Part shown: one piece after another, positions 15,696 to 24,616 of the stretch | Layout: each line of letters opens with the position of its first letter | Numbering within the stretch: position 1 is the stretch's first letter | Origin: Pseudomonas sp. 21 | Lineage (GTDB): Bacteria; Pseudomonadota; Gammaproteobacteria; Pseudomonadales; Pseudomonadaceae | Direction: 5' to 3' | NCBI RefSeq assembly: GCF_000955805.1 | Contig: NZ_JYOA01000013.1 | Span: forward strand, 46,977-95,670 | DNA: 48,694 nt | Made by a program: the position numbers and the translations under genes | Notes under the pieces: model-generated | What the model saw: the letters and a program-made list of their open reading frames with translations, nothing else | What the model was told of the DNA's origin: nothing | The model's database searches: none

Positions 15696-16580
15696 CTACC
15701 CCTTGCGGCTCTGCAACCACGCCGCCGCCAGCCCGCTGCCACAGATCACCGCGATCCCCAGCAGCGCCGAGGGCTCCGGCGTATGGCCGAAGATCACGAA
15801 ACCCAGCAGCCCGGCGAAGACGATCTGGCAATAGCTGAACGGCGCCAGCAGCGCCGGCGCGGCATGCTTGAAGGCCTGGGTCAGGAACAGGTGCGCGGTC
15901 ATCCCGCAGGTGCCCAGGGCCAGCATCATCAGCCCGTGGACCAGCCCCGGCCATTGCCAGAAGAACGGCACCAGCGCGCTGACGATCAGGGTGTTGCACA
16001 GCCCGGCGAAGAAGTTGCTGGTGGTCGGGCTGTCCACCTGGCTGAGCTTGCGGGTCAGCAACTGGTAGAAGCTGAAGCACAGCGCCGAGCCGAACGGCAG
16101 CAGCACCGCCGGGGTGAACAGGTCGCCGCCGGGGTGGACGATGACCAGCACGCCGGCGAACCCCACCAGCACCGCCGCCCACTGGCCGAAACTGACCCGC
16201 TCGCCCAGCAGCGGCACCGACAACGCCGTCACCAGCAGCGGCGCGAGGAAGTTCACCGAGGTCGCCTCGGCCAGCGGGATGTACTGCAGTCCCGTGGTGA
16301 ACAGGAAGCTGGTACCCAGCAGGCACAGCGCCCGCAGTGTCTGCAGGAACGGATGGCGGGTCCGCAGCACCGCGAGGCCGGCGCGCGGCAGGAAGATGCC
16401 CGCCATCAGCAGCGTGTGCACCACATAGCGCGCCCACACCACCATGACGATGGGATAGATGCTCGCCAGGTACTTGGACAGCGCGTCGTGGCTGGAGAAC
16501 AGGAAGGTCGCCAGGACGATGAGCAGGATGCCCTTGAAGGGCTGGTGGACGCCGGACAACGGCGATTGGCTGGTACTCAT
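15696..16580 (-). CDS. DMT-superfamily (EamA/RhaT-type) transporter
   Basis: A 294-residue inner-membrane protein with ten predicted hydrophobic helices in two EamA repeats (about 15-145 and 155-290). Typical features are FLFSSHDALSKYL in helix 1, a WARYVVHTLL helix 2, IPLAEATSVNFLAPLLVTALSVPLLGERVSFGQW across helices 4-5, and SALLGIAVICGSGL in the last helix. The family mainly exports metabolites and amino acids; the substrate cannot be read here. It stands alone, convergent with the XRE regulator across REP elements. Confidence 0.88.
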   Translation of the reverse strand: MSTSQSPLSGVHQPFKGILLIVLATFLFSSHDALSKYLASIYPIVMVVWARYVVHTLLMAGIFLPRAGLAVLRTRHPFLQTLRALCLLGTSFLFTTGLQYIPLAEATSVNFLAPLLVTALSVPLLGERVSFGQWAAVLVGFAGVLVIVHPGGDLFTPAVLLPFGSALCFSFYQLLTRKLSQVDSPTTSNFFAGLCNTLIVSALVPFFWQWPGLVHGLMMLALGTCGMTAHLFLTQAFKHAAPALLAPFSYCQIVFAGLLGFVIFGHTPEPSALLGIAVICGSGLAAAWLQSRKG

Positions 16581-17119
16581 CGACTCACGGATTCAATAGG
16601 CGGATGCGGCTGACGCGGAGCCAACCTGGAGAGCAGGACAGCCTAGCAGGACGCACCGGAGAAAGAATCCGCCGCGCCGCGCCGGGAACACCTCGCGGGT
16701 CCGCTGGAAAGCCGGGCGATACGAGTCCCGCACGGCGTTGTTGCAGGCATCCTACCCGCAATGTCGGCGGATAAATGTTCCATTTGGTTAATTCATGTTC
16801 GAACAGCGAACAATTACGCCTCGGGCGAATTGCGGCGAGCCTTCACGGACCACCACTATGGCCCCAGCCGCCGCCCCGATGCGGCGCCAACAACTATAAG
16901 AAAGGTCCGTTCACATGCTCACGCTCCCCCTGGCACGCCCGCGCGCGTGCACCCCACCCGCCATCTTCCTTCGTACTCGTCCTCGCATTCCCTTTGCGCC
17001 TGGCTGATCGCCTGATCCGCACTCGCTGACCGTCTTGAGCCCCATCCGCCGCTCCCGACAGAGCCGCGCGGAGGTCTCCGCTCGCCCCGAACAACGACAA
17101 GAATGCCGAGGGAACACCC
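16581..17119. other. 539-bp intergenic region before an OprD-type porin
   Basis: No coding region is supported. Around 16770-16815 it becomes AT-rich and holds an ordered array of TGTTC half-sites. The rest is GC-rich and unremarkable, with GAGGGAAC as Shine-Dalgarno at the very end. Confidence 0.5.
16776..16812 (+). promoter_or_regulatory. array of four TGTTC/GAACA half-sites, possible operator
   Basis: TGTTC occurs at 16776-16780 and 16796-16800, exactly 20 bp apart. The second copy abuts GAACA (16801-16805), making the perfect dyad TGTTCGAACA. A further GAACA follows at 16808-16812. The array lies 308 bp upstream of the porin start in an AT-rich island. The binding protein is unknown. Confidence 0.4.
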
Positions 17120-18370
17120 ATGCTCCGCCTCCTGCCTCACTTCACCATCAGCGCCTGCCTGCTACCCGCCCTGCCCTTCGCGGCCCATGCCGAGGACGGC
17201 GGTTTTCTCGAAGACGCCAAGGCCAGCCTGCTGTTACGCAACTTCTACATGAACCGCAATTACGTCGGCGACGCCCGGCAGAACAAGGCCGAGGAATGGA
17301 CCCAGAGCTTCATCCTCGATGCCCGCTCCGGCTACACCCAGGGCACCGTCGGGCTCGGCCTGGACGTGCTCGGGCTGTACAGCCTGAAGCTCGACGGCGG
17401 CAAGGGCACGGCCGGCACCCAGTTGCTGCCCACCCACGACGACGGCCGCCCCGCCGACGACTTCGGCCGCCTGGCGGTGGCCGGCAAGGCCAAGGTGTCG
17501 AACACCGAATTCAAGGCCGGCGAATGGATGGTGGTACTGCCGATCCTGCGCTCGGACGACGGCCGTTCGCTGCCGCAGACCTTCCAGGGCGCCCAGGTCA
17601 CCTCGAAAGAGATCGACGGCCTGACGCTCTACGGCGGCCAGTTCCGCCAGAACAGCCCGCGCAACGACGCCAGCATGGAAGACATGTCGCTGTTCAGCCG
17701 TCCCGCCTATACCTCGGATCGCTTCAACTTCGCCGGTGGCGAATACCGCTTCAACGGCGACCGCACGCTGGTCGGCCTGTGGAATGCGCAGCTGAAGGAC
17801 ATCTACCAGCAGCAATACCTGCAGCTGCAGCACAGCCAGCCGCTGGGCAATTGGGTGCTCGGTGCGAATATCGGCTACTTCTGGGGCAAGGAGGATGGCA
17901 GTGCCAAGGCCGGAGACCTCGACAACCGGACATTCTCCGGGATGTTCTCAGCCAAGTACGGCGCGAACACCTTCTACCTCGGCCTGCAGAAGGTCATGGG
18001 CGAGGACGAGTGGTTCCGCGTCAACGGCACCAGCGGCGGCACCCTGGCCAACGACAGCTACAACGCCAGCTACGAGAGCGCGAAGGAGCGCTCCTGGCAA
18101 CTGCGCCATGACTACGACTTCGCCGCCTTCGGTATTCCCGGCCTGACCCTGATGAACCGCTATATCCATGGCGACAACGTGCACAACGCCAGCACCCATG
18201 ACGGCAGCGAATGGGGCCGCGAGAGCGAGCTGGCGTACACCGTGCAAAGCGGCATCTTCAGGACGCTGAACGTCAAGTGGCGCAACTCGACCATGCGCCG
18301 CGACTGGGGCAGCACCAACAGCTTCGACGAGAACCGGCTGATCATCAGCTATCCGCTGTCGCTGCTGTAA
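17120..18370 (+). CDS. OprD-family outer-membrane porin
   Basis: A 416-residue porin with a signal peptide of about 24 residues (LLPALPFAAHA). It has the OprD-family opening ASLLLRNFYMNRNYVGD, the block SFILDARSGYTQGTVGLGLDVLGLYSLKLDGG, and a terminal beta strand ending ISYPLSLL. OprD-family channels are 18-stranded barrels for specific uptake of basic amino acids or small carboxylates. This one is slightly short for the family. The substrate cannot be assigned from sequence. The gene is transcribed alone from a long upstream region with the half-site array noted above and is followed by a REP pair. Confidence 0.92.
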   Translation: MLRLLPHFTISACLLPALPFAAHAEDGGFLEDAKASLLLRNFYMNRNYVGDARQNKAEEWTQSFILDARSGYTQGTVGLGLDVLGLYSLKLDGGKGTAGTQLLPTHDDGRPADDFGRLAVAGKAKVSNTEFKAGEWMVVLPILRSDDGRSLPQTFQGAQVTSKEIDGLTLYGGQFRQNSPRNDASMEDMSLFSRPAYTSDRFNFAGGEYRFNGDRTLVGLWNAQLKDIYQQQYLQLQHSQPLGNWVLGANIGYFWGKEDGSAKAGDLDNRTFSGMFSAKYGANTFYLGLQKVMGEDEWFRVNGTSGGTLANDSYNASYESAKERSWQLRHDYDFAAFGIPGLTLMNRYIHGDNVHNASTHDGSEWGRESELAYTVQSGIFRTLNVKWRNSTMRRDWGSTNSFDENRLIISYPLSLL

Positions 18371-18390
18371 GCACCGAGCTCACCGAGGAG

Positions 18391-18482
18391 CGTAGGAGCG
18401 GACTCCGTCCGCGATAGGGTTGCCCAAACTCCTGGCCCATCGGAGTGGCCGGGAATCGATCGCGGACGGAGTCCGCCCCTAC
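18391..18482. repeat. REP palindrome pair, GGAC/GTCC type
   Basis: Inverted copies lie at 18391-18413 and 18460-18482 with cores GGACTCCGTCC and GGACGGAGTCC. The second overlaps the end of the PilT/PilU-like gene and provides its TAG stop codon. Confidence 0.85.
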
Positions 18483-19714
18483 GCCCCGGCAGGCTTCTCG
18501 GCGTCTTCCGCCTCGATCTCTTCCAGCGCCAGTTCCAGCCCCCAGCTGGAGGCCTCCACTGGCTGGGCGGCCGCCGGGGGAGCGACTGGCGCCGGAGCCT
18601 GCGCGGCCGGCTTGGCGGCCGCGGGAGTGGCAGTGCTGCCGACGCTGCCCGGGTTGTCCTTGTACAGCTTGAGTTTCAGCCGCAGGTTGTTCGCCGAGTC
18701 GGCGTTCTTCACCGCCTCTTCCTCGGTGATTGCCCCTTCCACCGCCAGGTCGAACAGCGCCTGGTCGAAGGTCTGCATGCCCAGGGCACGGGACTTGTCC
18801 ATGATCTCCTTGATCGAGCTGAAGTCACCGCGCTTGATGATGTCGCTGATGGTCGCCGTGCCCAGCAGCACCTCCACCGCGGCGCGGCGTTTGCCGTCCT
18901 GGGTGCGCACCAGGCGCTGGGAGACGAAGGCCTTGAGGTTGTTGCCCAGGTCGTTGAGCAGCTGCGGCCGGCGTTCTTCGGGGAAGAAGTTGATGATGCG
19001 GTCCAGCGCCTGGTTGGCGTTGTTCGCGTGCAGCGTGGAGATCGCCAGGTGGCCGGTGTCGGCGAAGGCCAGGGCGTGCTCCATGGTCTCGCGGTCGCGG
19101 ATCTCGCCGATCAGGATCACGTCCGGCGCCTGGCGCAGGGTGTTCTTCAGCGCGGCGTGGAAGCTGCGGGTATCCACGCCCACTTCGCGCTGGTTGATGA
19201 TGGATTTGCGGTGCCGGTGCACGTACTCGATGGGGTCTTCGATGGTGATGATGTGGCCGCCGCTGTTGCGGTTGCGGTGGTCGATCAGCGCCGCCAGGGA
19301 GGTGGACTTGCCCGATCCGGTACCGCCGACGAAGAGCACCAGGCCGCGCTTCTCCATCACCACCTTGAGCAGCACTTCCGGCAGGTTCAGGTCGGCGAAC
19401 AGCGGGATATCCAGCTTGATGTTCCGCGCCACGATGGACACTTCGTTGCGCTGCTTGAACAGGTTGATACGGAAGCGGCCGACACCTGCGACGGAAATCG
19501 CCAGGTTCATCTCCAGTTCACGGTCGAACTCCGCGCGCTGCTCCTCGTCCATCAGTCCGTAGCCGATGCGGGCGACGTCGCCGGCCTTCATCGGTTCGCT
19601 GGTCAGGGGCTTGAGGACCCCGTTGAACTTGGCGCAAGGCGGAGCACCGGTGGAGAGGTAAAGATCCGAACCATCCTGGGTGGCCAGGATCTTGAGCATC
19701 GCTTGGATATCCAT
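18479..19714 (-). CDS. PilT/PilU-family type IV pilus ATPase paralogue
   Basis: A 411-residue hexameric secretion-type ATPase of the retraction class. The N-terminal PAS-like domain spans 1-110 (DGSDLYLSTGAPPCAKFNG). Walker A GGTGSGKS is at 130-137, an Asp-box region lies around 160 (ITIEDPIEY), Walker B is VILIGEIRD (199-207) and the His box is GHLAISTLHANNA (221-233). Overall it looks closer to PilU than PilT. It is neither next to a second pil ATPase nor in a pil cluster. Residues 360-390 form an Ala/Pro-rich linker ending in an acidic amphipathic tail. The start at 19714 follows the family's conserved N-terminus and lacks a strong Shine-Dalgarno. It is divergent from the parvulin gene. 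Confidence 0.88.
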   Translation of the reverse strand: MDIQAMLKILATQDGSDLYLSTGAPPCAKFNGVLKPLTSEPMKAGDVARIGYGLMDEEQRAEFDRELEMNLAISVAGVGRFRINLFKQRNEVSIVARNIKLDIPLFADLNLPEVLLKVVMEKRGLVLFVGGTGSGKSTSLAALIDHRNRNSGGHIITIEDPIEYVHRHRKSIINQREVGVDTRSFHAALKNTLRQAPDVILIGEIRDRETMEHALAFADTGHLAISTLHANNANQALDRIINFFPEERRPQLLNDLGNNLKAFVSQRLVRTQDGKRRAAVEVLLGTATISDIIKRGDFSSIKEIMDKSRALGMQTFDQALFDLAVEGAITEEEAVKNADSANNLRLKLKLYKDNPGSVGSTATPAAAKPAAQAPAPVAPPAAAQPVEASSWGLELALEEIEAEDAEKPAGA

Positions 19715-19899
19715 TGAACTGCATCCGTACGCAAGGTGGCGGCGGACGCCGTCTGTAAGCGGCGCCCAATAAATAGGAATTTGCTTATTGACTCTATGGA
19801 GCGCCCCCAGGCCAGACAATGCAACCCATCGCGAAATGCGACCTGCGTCACTGCTGCCGTACAATGCCGCCCAGACGCTTACATTCAAGGACACAACCA

Positions 19900-20178
19900 A
19901 TGCCCGTCGCCATGGCCCGCCACATCCTGGTCAAGACCGCCGCCGAAGCCGAGCAGATCAAGCAGCGCCTGGCCAAGGGCGAGGATTTTGCCGCGCTGGC
20001 GCGCAAGCACTCCACCTGCGCCTCCGGCAAGCGCGGCGGCGACCTGGGTGAGGTACGCCCCGGCCAGATGGTGAAGTCCATCGACCAGGTGATCTTCAGG
20101 AAGCCGGTCGGCGTGGTTCACGGGCCGGTGAAAAGCCAGTTCGGCTACCATCTGGTCGAGGTCTATTTCCGCGACTGA
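19900..20178 (+). CDS. ppiC: parvulin-type peptidyl-prolyl cis-trans isomerase (PpiC)
   Basis: A 92-residue single-domain parvulin with no signal peptide, so a cytoplasmic prolyl isomerase like E. coli PpiC. The whole domain is visible: ARHILVKTAAEAEQIKQRLAKGEDFAALARKHSTC, the glycine-rich GKRGGDLGEVRPGQMV, and the C-terminal GPVKSQFGYHLVEV. The ATG is chosen because AAGGA lies nine bases upstream; an earlier in-frame ATG at 19819 lacks support. It is followed closely by the MmcQ/YjbR gene (14 bp), suggesting one transcript of three small genes. Confidence 0.93.
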   Translation: MPVAMARHILVKTAAEAEQIKQRLAKGEDFAALARKHSTCASGKRGGDLGEVRPGQMVKSIDQVIFRKPVGVVHGPVKSQFGYHLVEVYFRD

Positions 20179-20192
20179 GGGAACCGCGACTT

Positions 20193-20555
20193 ATGACGCC
20201 GCAACAGATCGCCCACTTCTGCCTGGCGCTGCCCGGCGCCCGCGAAGACATCAAGTGGGGCAGCAACCGGGTGTTCTCGGTGGCCGGCAACAAGATGTTC
20301 GCCATCCTCGACTTTCTCGACAGCGGCAACGGCGGCGTGGCCTTCAAGGTCGGCCCCGAGCTGTTCCTGGGCTACGTCGACCGCCCCGGCATCCGCCCGG
20401 CGCCCTATCTGGCGCGAGCCTTCTGGATTTCCATGCAACGCCCCTACCCCATGGGCGACGCCGAATTGCGCGAAGCACTGACCCGCTCGCACCAACTGGT
20501 GGTCGCCCGCCTGCCCAAGCGCCAACGCCTGGGCCTCGTGCTGGAGGCGCCCTGA
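20193..20555 (+). CDS. MmcQ/YjbR-family protein
   Basis: A 120-residue protein of the MmcQ/YjbR fold (CyaY-like DNA-binding superfamily). Visible are the N-terminal FCLALPGAREDIKWGSNRVFSV and central GNKMFAILDF motifs, then GGVAFKVGPELFLGYVDRPGIRPAPYLARAFWISM. The biochemical function is not established; DNA binding has been proposed for the family. Its stop overlaps the start of the next gene by one base (TGATG), so the two are translationally coupled. Confidence 0.88.
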   Translation: MTPQQIAHFCLALPGAREDIKWGSNRVFSVAGNKMFAILDFLDSGNGGVAFKVGPELFLGYVDRPGIRPAPYLARAFWISMQRPYPMGDAELREALTRSHQLVVARLPKRQRLGLVLEAP

Positions 20556-21109
20556 TGCGCACGCTGAACTGGGAAGGCCTGTGGCACGCTCCGACCTCCA
20601 GCTGGGAGTCCCTGCAAGTGGGTGACGGCCGCGCAGAAAGCCAACTGCGCGCCATCGACGAGGCTGGCGGGCCGCCCTATCAGCTGGAGTACCAACTGGA
20701 GTGGGACAGCCAATGGCGCTTGCGCGAGGCGCGTTTCTCCGTCGAGAGCGAGCGCGGTGCGCATCAGCTTCACCTGCTGACTGATGGCGAAGGCCACTGG
20801 CGAAGCGGTAGCGGCGAGCTGCTGGGTGAACTGGACGGCTGCCTGGATATCGACATCTGGCCGTCGCCCTTCACCAACACCTTCCCGATCCGCCGCCTGC
20901 AATTGGCCAACGGCGATCGCCGCGAATTGACGGTGGCGTACCTGGAAGCACCGAAGCTGAAGCCGGTGCGGATGCGCCAGGGCTATACGCGCATCGACGC
21001 CACTCACTACCGGTACGAAAACCTGGAAGGCACGAACTTTCAGGCCCTCCTGACGGTGGATGATGACGGCCTGGTCATCGATTACCCCACCCTCTTCCGC
21101 CGCGCCTGA
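20555..21109 (+). CDS. putative glycolipid-binding family protein
   Basis: A 184-residue soluble protein resembling the putative glycolipid-binding family (DUF1089, PF06475), which has a two-lobed beta fold. Features are YQLEYQLEWDSQWRLREARF, then a HWRSG...LDGCLDIDIWPSPFTNTFPIRRL block typical of that family, and RMRQGYTRIDATHYRYENLEGTNFQALLTVDDDGLVIDYPTLFRR at the end. No signal peptide is seen. The start is coupled to the preceding stop. Ligand and role are unknown; the family name comes from structural similarity, not function. Confidence 0.82.
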   Translation: MRTLNWEGLWHAPTSSWESLQVGDGRAESQLRAIDEAGGPPYQLEYQLEWDSQWRLREARFSVESERGAHQLHLLTDGEGHWRSGSGELLGELDGCLDIDIWPSPFTNTFPIRRLQLANGDRRELTVAYLEAPKLKPVRMRQGYTRIDATHYRYENLEGTNFQALLTVDDDGLVIDYPTLFRRA

Positions 21110-21120
21110 CCCGATTTTCG

Positions 21121-21240
21121 CAGGAGCGAGCTTGCTCGCGAAGGATTCATCCGGCCGGCCCCGTGCCAAGCGGTTCGCGAGCAGGCTCGCTCCTACAGGC
21201 AGTGCGCGGACCGGAGCGCAGGAGCGGACTCCGTCCGCGA
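21121..21240. repeat. REP cluster of three elements
   Basis: GAGC-type elements in inverted orientation lie at 21121-21142 and 21172-21197. A GGAC-type element (core GGACTCCGTCC) is at 21218-21240. One boundary shows CAGGAGC instead of GTAGGAGC. Confidence 0.82.
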
Positions 21241-21293
21241 TCGGTTTGCGTCACGCCGGACCTGAAAGGTAGTTCGTTAGCTAGCTTTCCTAC

Positions 21294-22529
21294 ATGCCCA
21301 CGGCGGTCCATCATGTAGCACCCACCCGCCGTACCGAACTGCTGCACATGCCTGCCCAGACCCGCTCCACCGCATCCACCCTGCAAGTGGTGTCCGTCGT
21401 CCTGTTCACCTTCATCGCCTACCTGACCATCGGCATTCCGCTGGCCGTGCTCCCCGGCTACGTGCACAGCGACCTGGGGTTCGGCTCGGTGATGGCCGGC
21501 CTGGTCATCAGCATCCAGTACCTGGCCACCCTGCTGACTCGTCCGTACGCCGGCAAGGTCATCGACACTCTCGGCCCCAAGCGCGCCGTGCTCTACGGCA
21601 TGCTCGGCTGCGCCGGCAGTGGTGCGCTGATGCTCGGCTCCTGGGCGATGCAGGGCCTGCCGTGGATCAGCCTCGGCCTGCTGATGGCCGCGCGCCTGGT
21701 GCTGGGCACCTCGGAAAGCCTGGTCGGCAGCGCCTCGATCGCCTGGGGCATCGACCGTGTCGGTGCGGCGAACACCGCAAAAGTCATCTCCTGGAACGGC
21801 ATCGCCAGCTATGGCGCCCTGGCCATCGGCGCGCCGCTGGGCGTGCTGATGGTCGGCCAGCTCGGCCTGGCCAGCCTGGGCGGCAGCGTGGTCCTGCTGG
21901 CCGCGCTCGGCTTCGCTCTGGCCTGGCCCAAGCGTGCCGCTGCTTTGGTGCATGGCGAGCGCATGCCCTTCCACCATGTACTCGGCCGGGTTTTCCCCCA
22001 CGGCATGGGCCTGGCGCTGGGCGGCATCGGCTTCGGCACCATCGCCACCTTCATCACGCTCTATTACGCCAGCCTTGGCTGGAAGGACGCGGTCTACTGC
22101 CTGACCGCCTTCGGCGGCTGCTTCATCGGCGCGCGCCTGTTGTTCGCCAACGCCATCAACCGTCACGGCGGCTTCCGTGTCGCCATCGCCTGCCTGTCGG
22201 TGGAAAGCCTCGGCCTGCTCCTGCTTTGGACCGCCCCAACGCCCTGGATCGCCCTCGCTGGCGCGGCGCTGACCGGCTTCGGCTTCTCCCTGGTGTTCCC
22301 CGCACTGGGCGTGGAAGCCGTGGGGCTGGTACCCGCCTCCAACCGTGGCGCCGCGCTGGGCGCCTATTCGCTGTTCATCGATGTGTCCCTGGGGGTCACC
22401 GGGCCGCTGATGGGCGCCGTCGCCAACGGCTTCGGCTTCGGCTCGATCTTCCTCTGCGCCGCACTCGCCGCATTCAGCGGGCTGATACTCAGCCTGTGGC
22501 TCTATCAGCGGTCCTATCAGCAGTCCTGA
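21294..22529 (+). CDS. MFS transporter, YhhS/YfcJ-like
   Basis: A 411-residue major-facilitator protein with twelve hydrophobic segments. The loop 2-3 motif is [23 protein letters not shown], a variant of the GxxxDRxGRR signature. [26 protein letters not shown] in the C-terminal half resembles YhhS/YfcJ-type putative sugar or drug efflux proteins. The substrate is unknown. Neither candidate start (21294, or an in-frame ATG at 21348) has a good ribosome-binding site; the second would give a usual-length N-terminus just before helix 1. It stands alone between a REP cluster and the second porin. Confidence 0.88.
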   Translation: MPTAVHHVAPTRRTELLHMPAQTRSTASTLQVVSVVLFTFIAYLTIGIPLAVLPGYVHSDLGFGSVMAGLVISIQYLATLLTRPYAGKVIDTLGPKRAVLYGMLGCAGSGALMLGSWAMQGLPWISLGLLMAARLVLGTSESLVGSASIAWGIDRVGAANTAKVISWNGIASYGALAIGAPLGVLMVGQLGLASLGGSVVLLAALGFALAWPKRAAALVHGERMPFHHVLGRVFPHGMGLALGGIGFGTIATFITLYYASLGWKDAVYCLTAFGGCFIGARLLFANAINRHGGFRVAIACLSVESLGLLLLWTAPTPWIALAGAALTGFGFSLVFPALGVEAVGLVPASNRGAALGAYSLFIDVSLGVTGPLMGAVANGFGFGSIFLCAALAAFSGLILSLWLYQRSYQQS

Positions 22530-22810
22530 GCGGCGCGGCGCGGCATTAAACCGCAACAGCGCTGATTGCCTTCGAGCGCCCGTGATCCGGGAGCCATCGC
22601 CGTTGATCAGGTCATCATGACATCCGCATGACAGAGCCTGGACGAAAAAGTTCGATCCTCTGTTATCATCCCGCGGCGCCGGGGCGACCACGCCCCGAAT
22701 ACAACCAAAAGAACATGCCAGCACAGGACTCCACCTACCCCGTTCACGCACTACGGGGCGGAGAGCTTTTTCTTTCTGTTCGCTGGCGCTGCACCATTAA
22801 GGAAATCAAG

Positions 22811-24088
22811 ATGCTGAACCACCGGATCAGTCTGCTCGCACTGGGGATCCTCGCGTCGACCGCTGCCATGGCCGATGACCAGTCCACCGCCAAGGGCTTC
22901 ACCGAAGACAGCCACCTGGACCTGTTCTTCCGCAACGCCTACATGAACCGTGACTACAAGCACGGCCGCGACGACAAGGCCGAGTGGGGCCAGGCCGCTA
23001 CCGCGACCTTCACCTCCGGCTTCACCCAGGGCACCGTGGGCTTCGGCGTTGACGCCTTCGGCATGTACGCCCTGCGCCTGGATGGCGGCCAAGGCAAGAG
23101 CGGCGCTGCCGGCATCGACTTCTTCAAGCAGGGCGACAGCGGCGAAGCGGCCAACGACCTGGCTCGCGCCGGTGGTGCGGTGAAGGCTCGCTTCTCCAAC
23201 ACCGTGATCAAGTACGGTGACCAGATGCCGGCCCTGCCGGTGCTGAGCTACGACAACTCCCGCCTGCTGCCGGAAAGCTTCACCGGCACCCTGATCACCT
23301 CCAAGGAGATCGAAGGCCTGGAACTGAACGTCGGCCGCTTCACCTCGGAAACCCGCAAGAGCGCCGAAGGGCGTGACAGCGGCGGCCTGAAGCGCATCGA
23401 CGTGTTCGGCGGCAGCTACAAGTTCACCGACAACTTCAGCGGCTCGCTGTACGGCTACGAGAGCGAAGACGTCGCTCGCAAGCAGTACATGAACCTGAAC
23501 TACGTCATCCCGGTGGCCGACAAGCAGTCCCTGACCCTGGACTTCAACGGCTACCGCACCCGCGTCAACGAAGACTTCGCTGCCGACCACGGCATCGATG
23601 GCACCAAGAACACCATCTGGAGCCTGTCGGCCGCCTACAACATCGGCGTCCACACCTTCATGATCGCGCACCAGCGCAACAACGGCGATTCCGGCTACAA
23701 CTACGGCTGGTACCAGAACCAGGGCGGCCTGGGCGACGGCGGCACCACCATCTGGCTGGCCAACTCCTACTGGTCGGACTTCAACGGTGAGGACGAGCGT
23801 TCCTGGCAGGGCAGCTACAGCCTGGACTTCTCCGAGTACGGCGTACCCGGCCTGAGCTACACCGTGGCCTACGTCTACGGCGACAACATCAAGACCGCCG
23901 AGACCAGCAACGGCAAAGAGCGCGAAATCTTCAACCAGCTGAAGTACGTCGTACCGAGCGGCCCGGCCAAGGACCTGTCGGTCAAGCTGCGCGGCTCCTG
24001 GCTGCGCGTGTCCAACGACGCCCGCTCCTACAACGACGACGGCAACGAAGTGCGCGTCTTCGTCGAGTACCCGGTCAACATCTTCTGA
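22811..24088 (+). CDS. OprD-family outer-membrane porin (OprQ/OpdQ-like)
   Basis: A 425-residue porin with a 21-residue signal peptide (SLLALGILASTAAMADD). The mature protein starts with SHLDLFFRNAYMNRDYKHGRDDKAEWGQ, followed by the OprD block TFTSGFTQGTVGFGVDAFGMYALRLDGG, and ends in FVEYPVNIF, the aromatic-terminated last strand. The N-terminal region resembles OprQ/OpdQ as I remember them, hence the cautious subtype. The start is fixed by AAGGA immediately upstream. The gene is monocistronic: it has its own upstream region with a GC-rich hairpin around 22680-22697 and a strong terminator behind it. Confidence 0.93.
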   Translation: MLNHRISLLALGILASTAAMADDQSTAKGFTEDSHLDLFFRNAYMNRDYKHGRDDKAEWGQAATATFTSGFTQGTVGFGVDAFGMYALRLDGGQGKSGAAGIDFFKQGDSGEAANDLARAGGAVKARFSNTVIKYGDQMPALPVLSYDNSRLLPESFTGTLITSKEIEGLELNVGRFTSETRKSAEGRDSGGLKRIDVFGGSYKFTDNFSGSLYGYESEDVARKQYMNLNYVIPVADKQSLTLDFNGYRTRVNEDFAADHGIDGTKNTIWSLSAAYNIGVHTFMIAHQRNNGDSGYNYGWYQNQGGLGDGGTTIWLANSYWSDFNGEDERSWQGSYSLDFSEYGVPGLSYTVAYVYGDNIKTAETSNGKEREIFNQLKYVVPSGPAKDLSVKLRGSWLRVSNDARSYNDDGNEVRVFVEYPVNIF

Positions 24089-24111
24089 TGACCTGATCAG
24101 GCTCGAAGGAA

Positions 24112-24146
24112 AACGCCCCGTGGCAGCGATGCCACGGGGCGTTTTT
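24112..24146. terminator. bidirectional rho-independent terminator
   Basis: AACGCCCCGTGGCA and its complement pair around a short loop, followed by GTTTTTC on the plus strand and by TTTTCC on the minus strand. It can end both the porin transcript and the opposing small membrane-protein gene. Confidence 0.93.
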
Positions 24147-24179
24147 CATTCCGGCGTCGCCTCGTTCCAGGCAGGCGGC

Positions 24180-24461
24180 CTACTCCAGAGAGCGGCGCCT
24201 TTGCAGCCAGGGCGTCGGGGGTAGCGCCATGCGCAGGATGTGGAAGCACAGCAGCAGGATCAGCGCGCCGGCCGCGAAGGAGCCAAGCCGCTGGGCCGGT
24301 TCGAGCGTGTCATTGAGCACATTGAGGAACAGCATCGCGCTGCCGCCCAGCATGCAGGCCAGCAGGAACACCGAGAGGATGTAGATCTTCAGCGTCAACA
24401 GCCGCCAATGCCAGCGCATGCGGCGGCGGACAGGGACTTCATCGGGGGGAATTTGCGGCAT
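24180..24461 (-). CDS. small two-helix membrane protein of unknown function
   Basis: A 93-residue protein with a basic N-terminus (PVRRRMRWHWRLLTLK) and two hydrophobic segments (about 24-48, IYILSVFLLACMLGGSAMLFL; and 60-79, LGSFAAGALILLLCFHIL). It ends with a short basic tail (LQRRRSLE). I do not recognise a family. Codon use agrees with its neighbours and the start has a plausible AGGAGG-like sequence upstream on the minus strand, which supports a real gene. Both termini are probably cytoplasmic by the positive-inside rule. Confidence 0.62.
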   Translation of the reverse strand: MPQIPPDEVPVRRRMRWHWRLLTLKIYILSVFLLACMLGGSAMLFLNVLNDTLEPAQRLGSFAAGALILLLCFHILRMALPPTPWLQRRRSLE

Positions 24462-24616
24462 GATCCATTGCCTCCTGACAGGTTTCTGACGGTCTCACGC
24501 AACGGCAGCATGCGACGTCGAGATACTGGCAGGATGCTAGCCATCATCGTGCAGAATGCCAAGTCGCACAGCGCACGACCGTCGGGTCGCAGGCTGTGCG
24601 CCGATGAATGGCTTGC

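Noticed and set aside
16923-16945. TGGCACG before the first porin as a sigma-54 element
   Set aside because: The -12 position reads CG, not GC, at the required 12-bp spacing.
19819-19899. 27-residue N-terminal extension of the parvulin from an upstream ATG
   Set aside because: The extension is unlike the family and the downstream ATG has a proper AAGGA.
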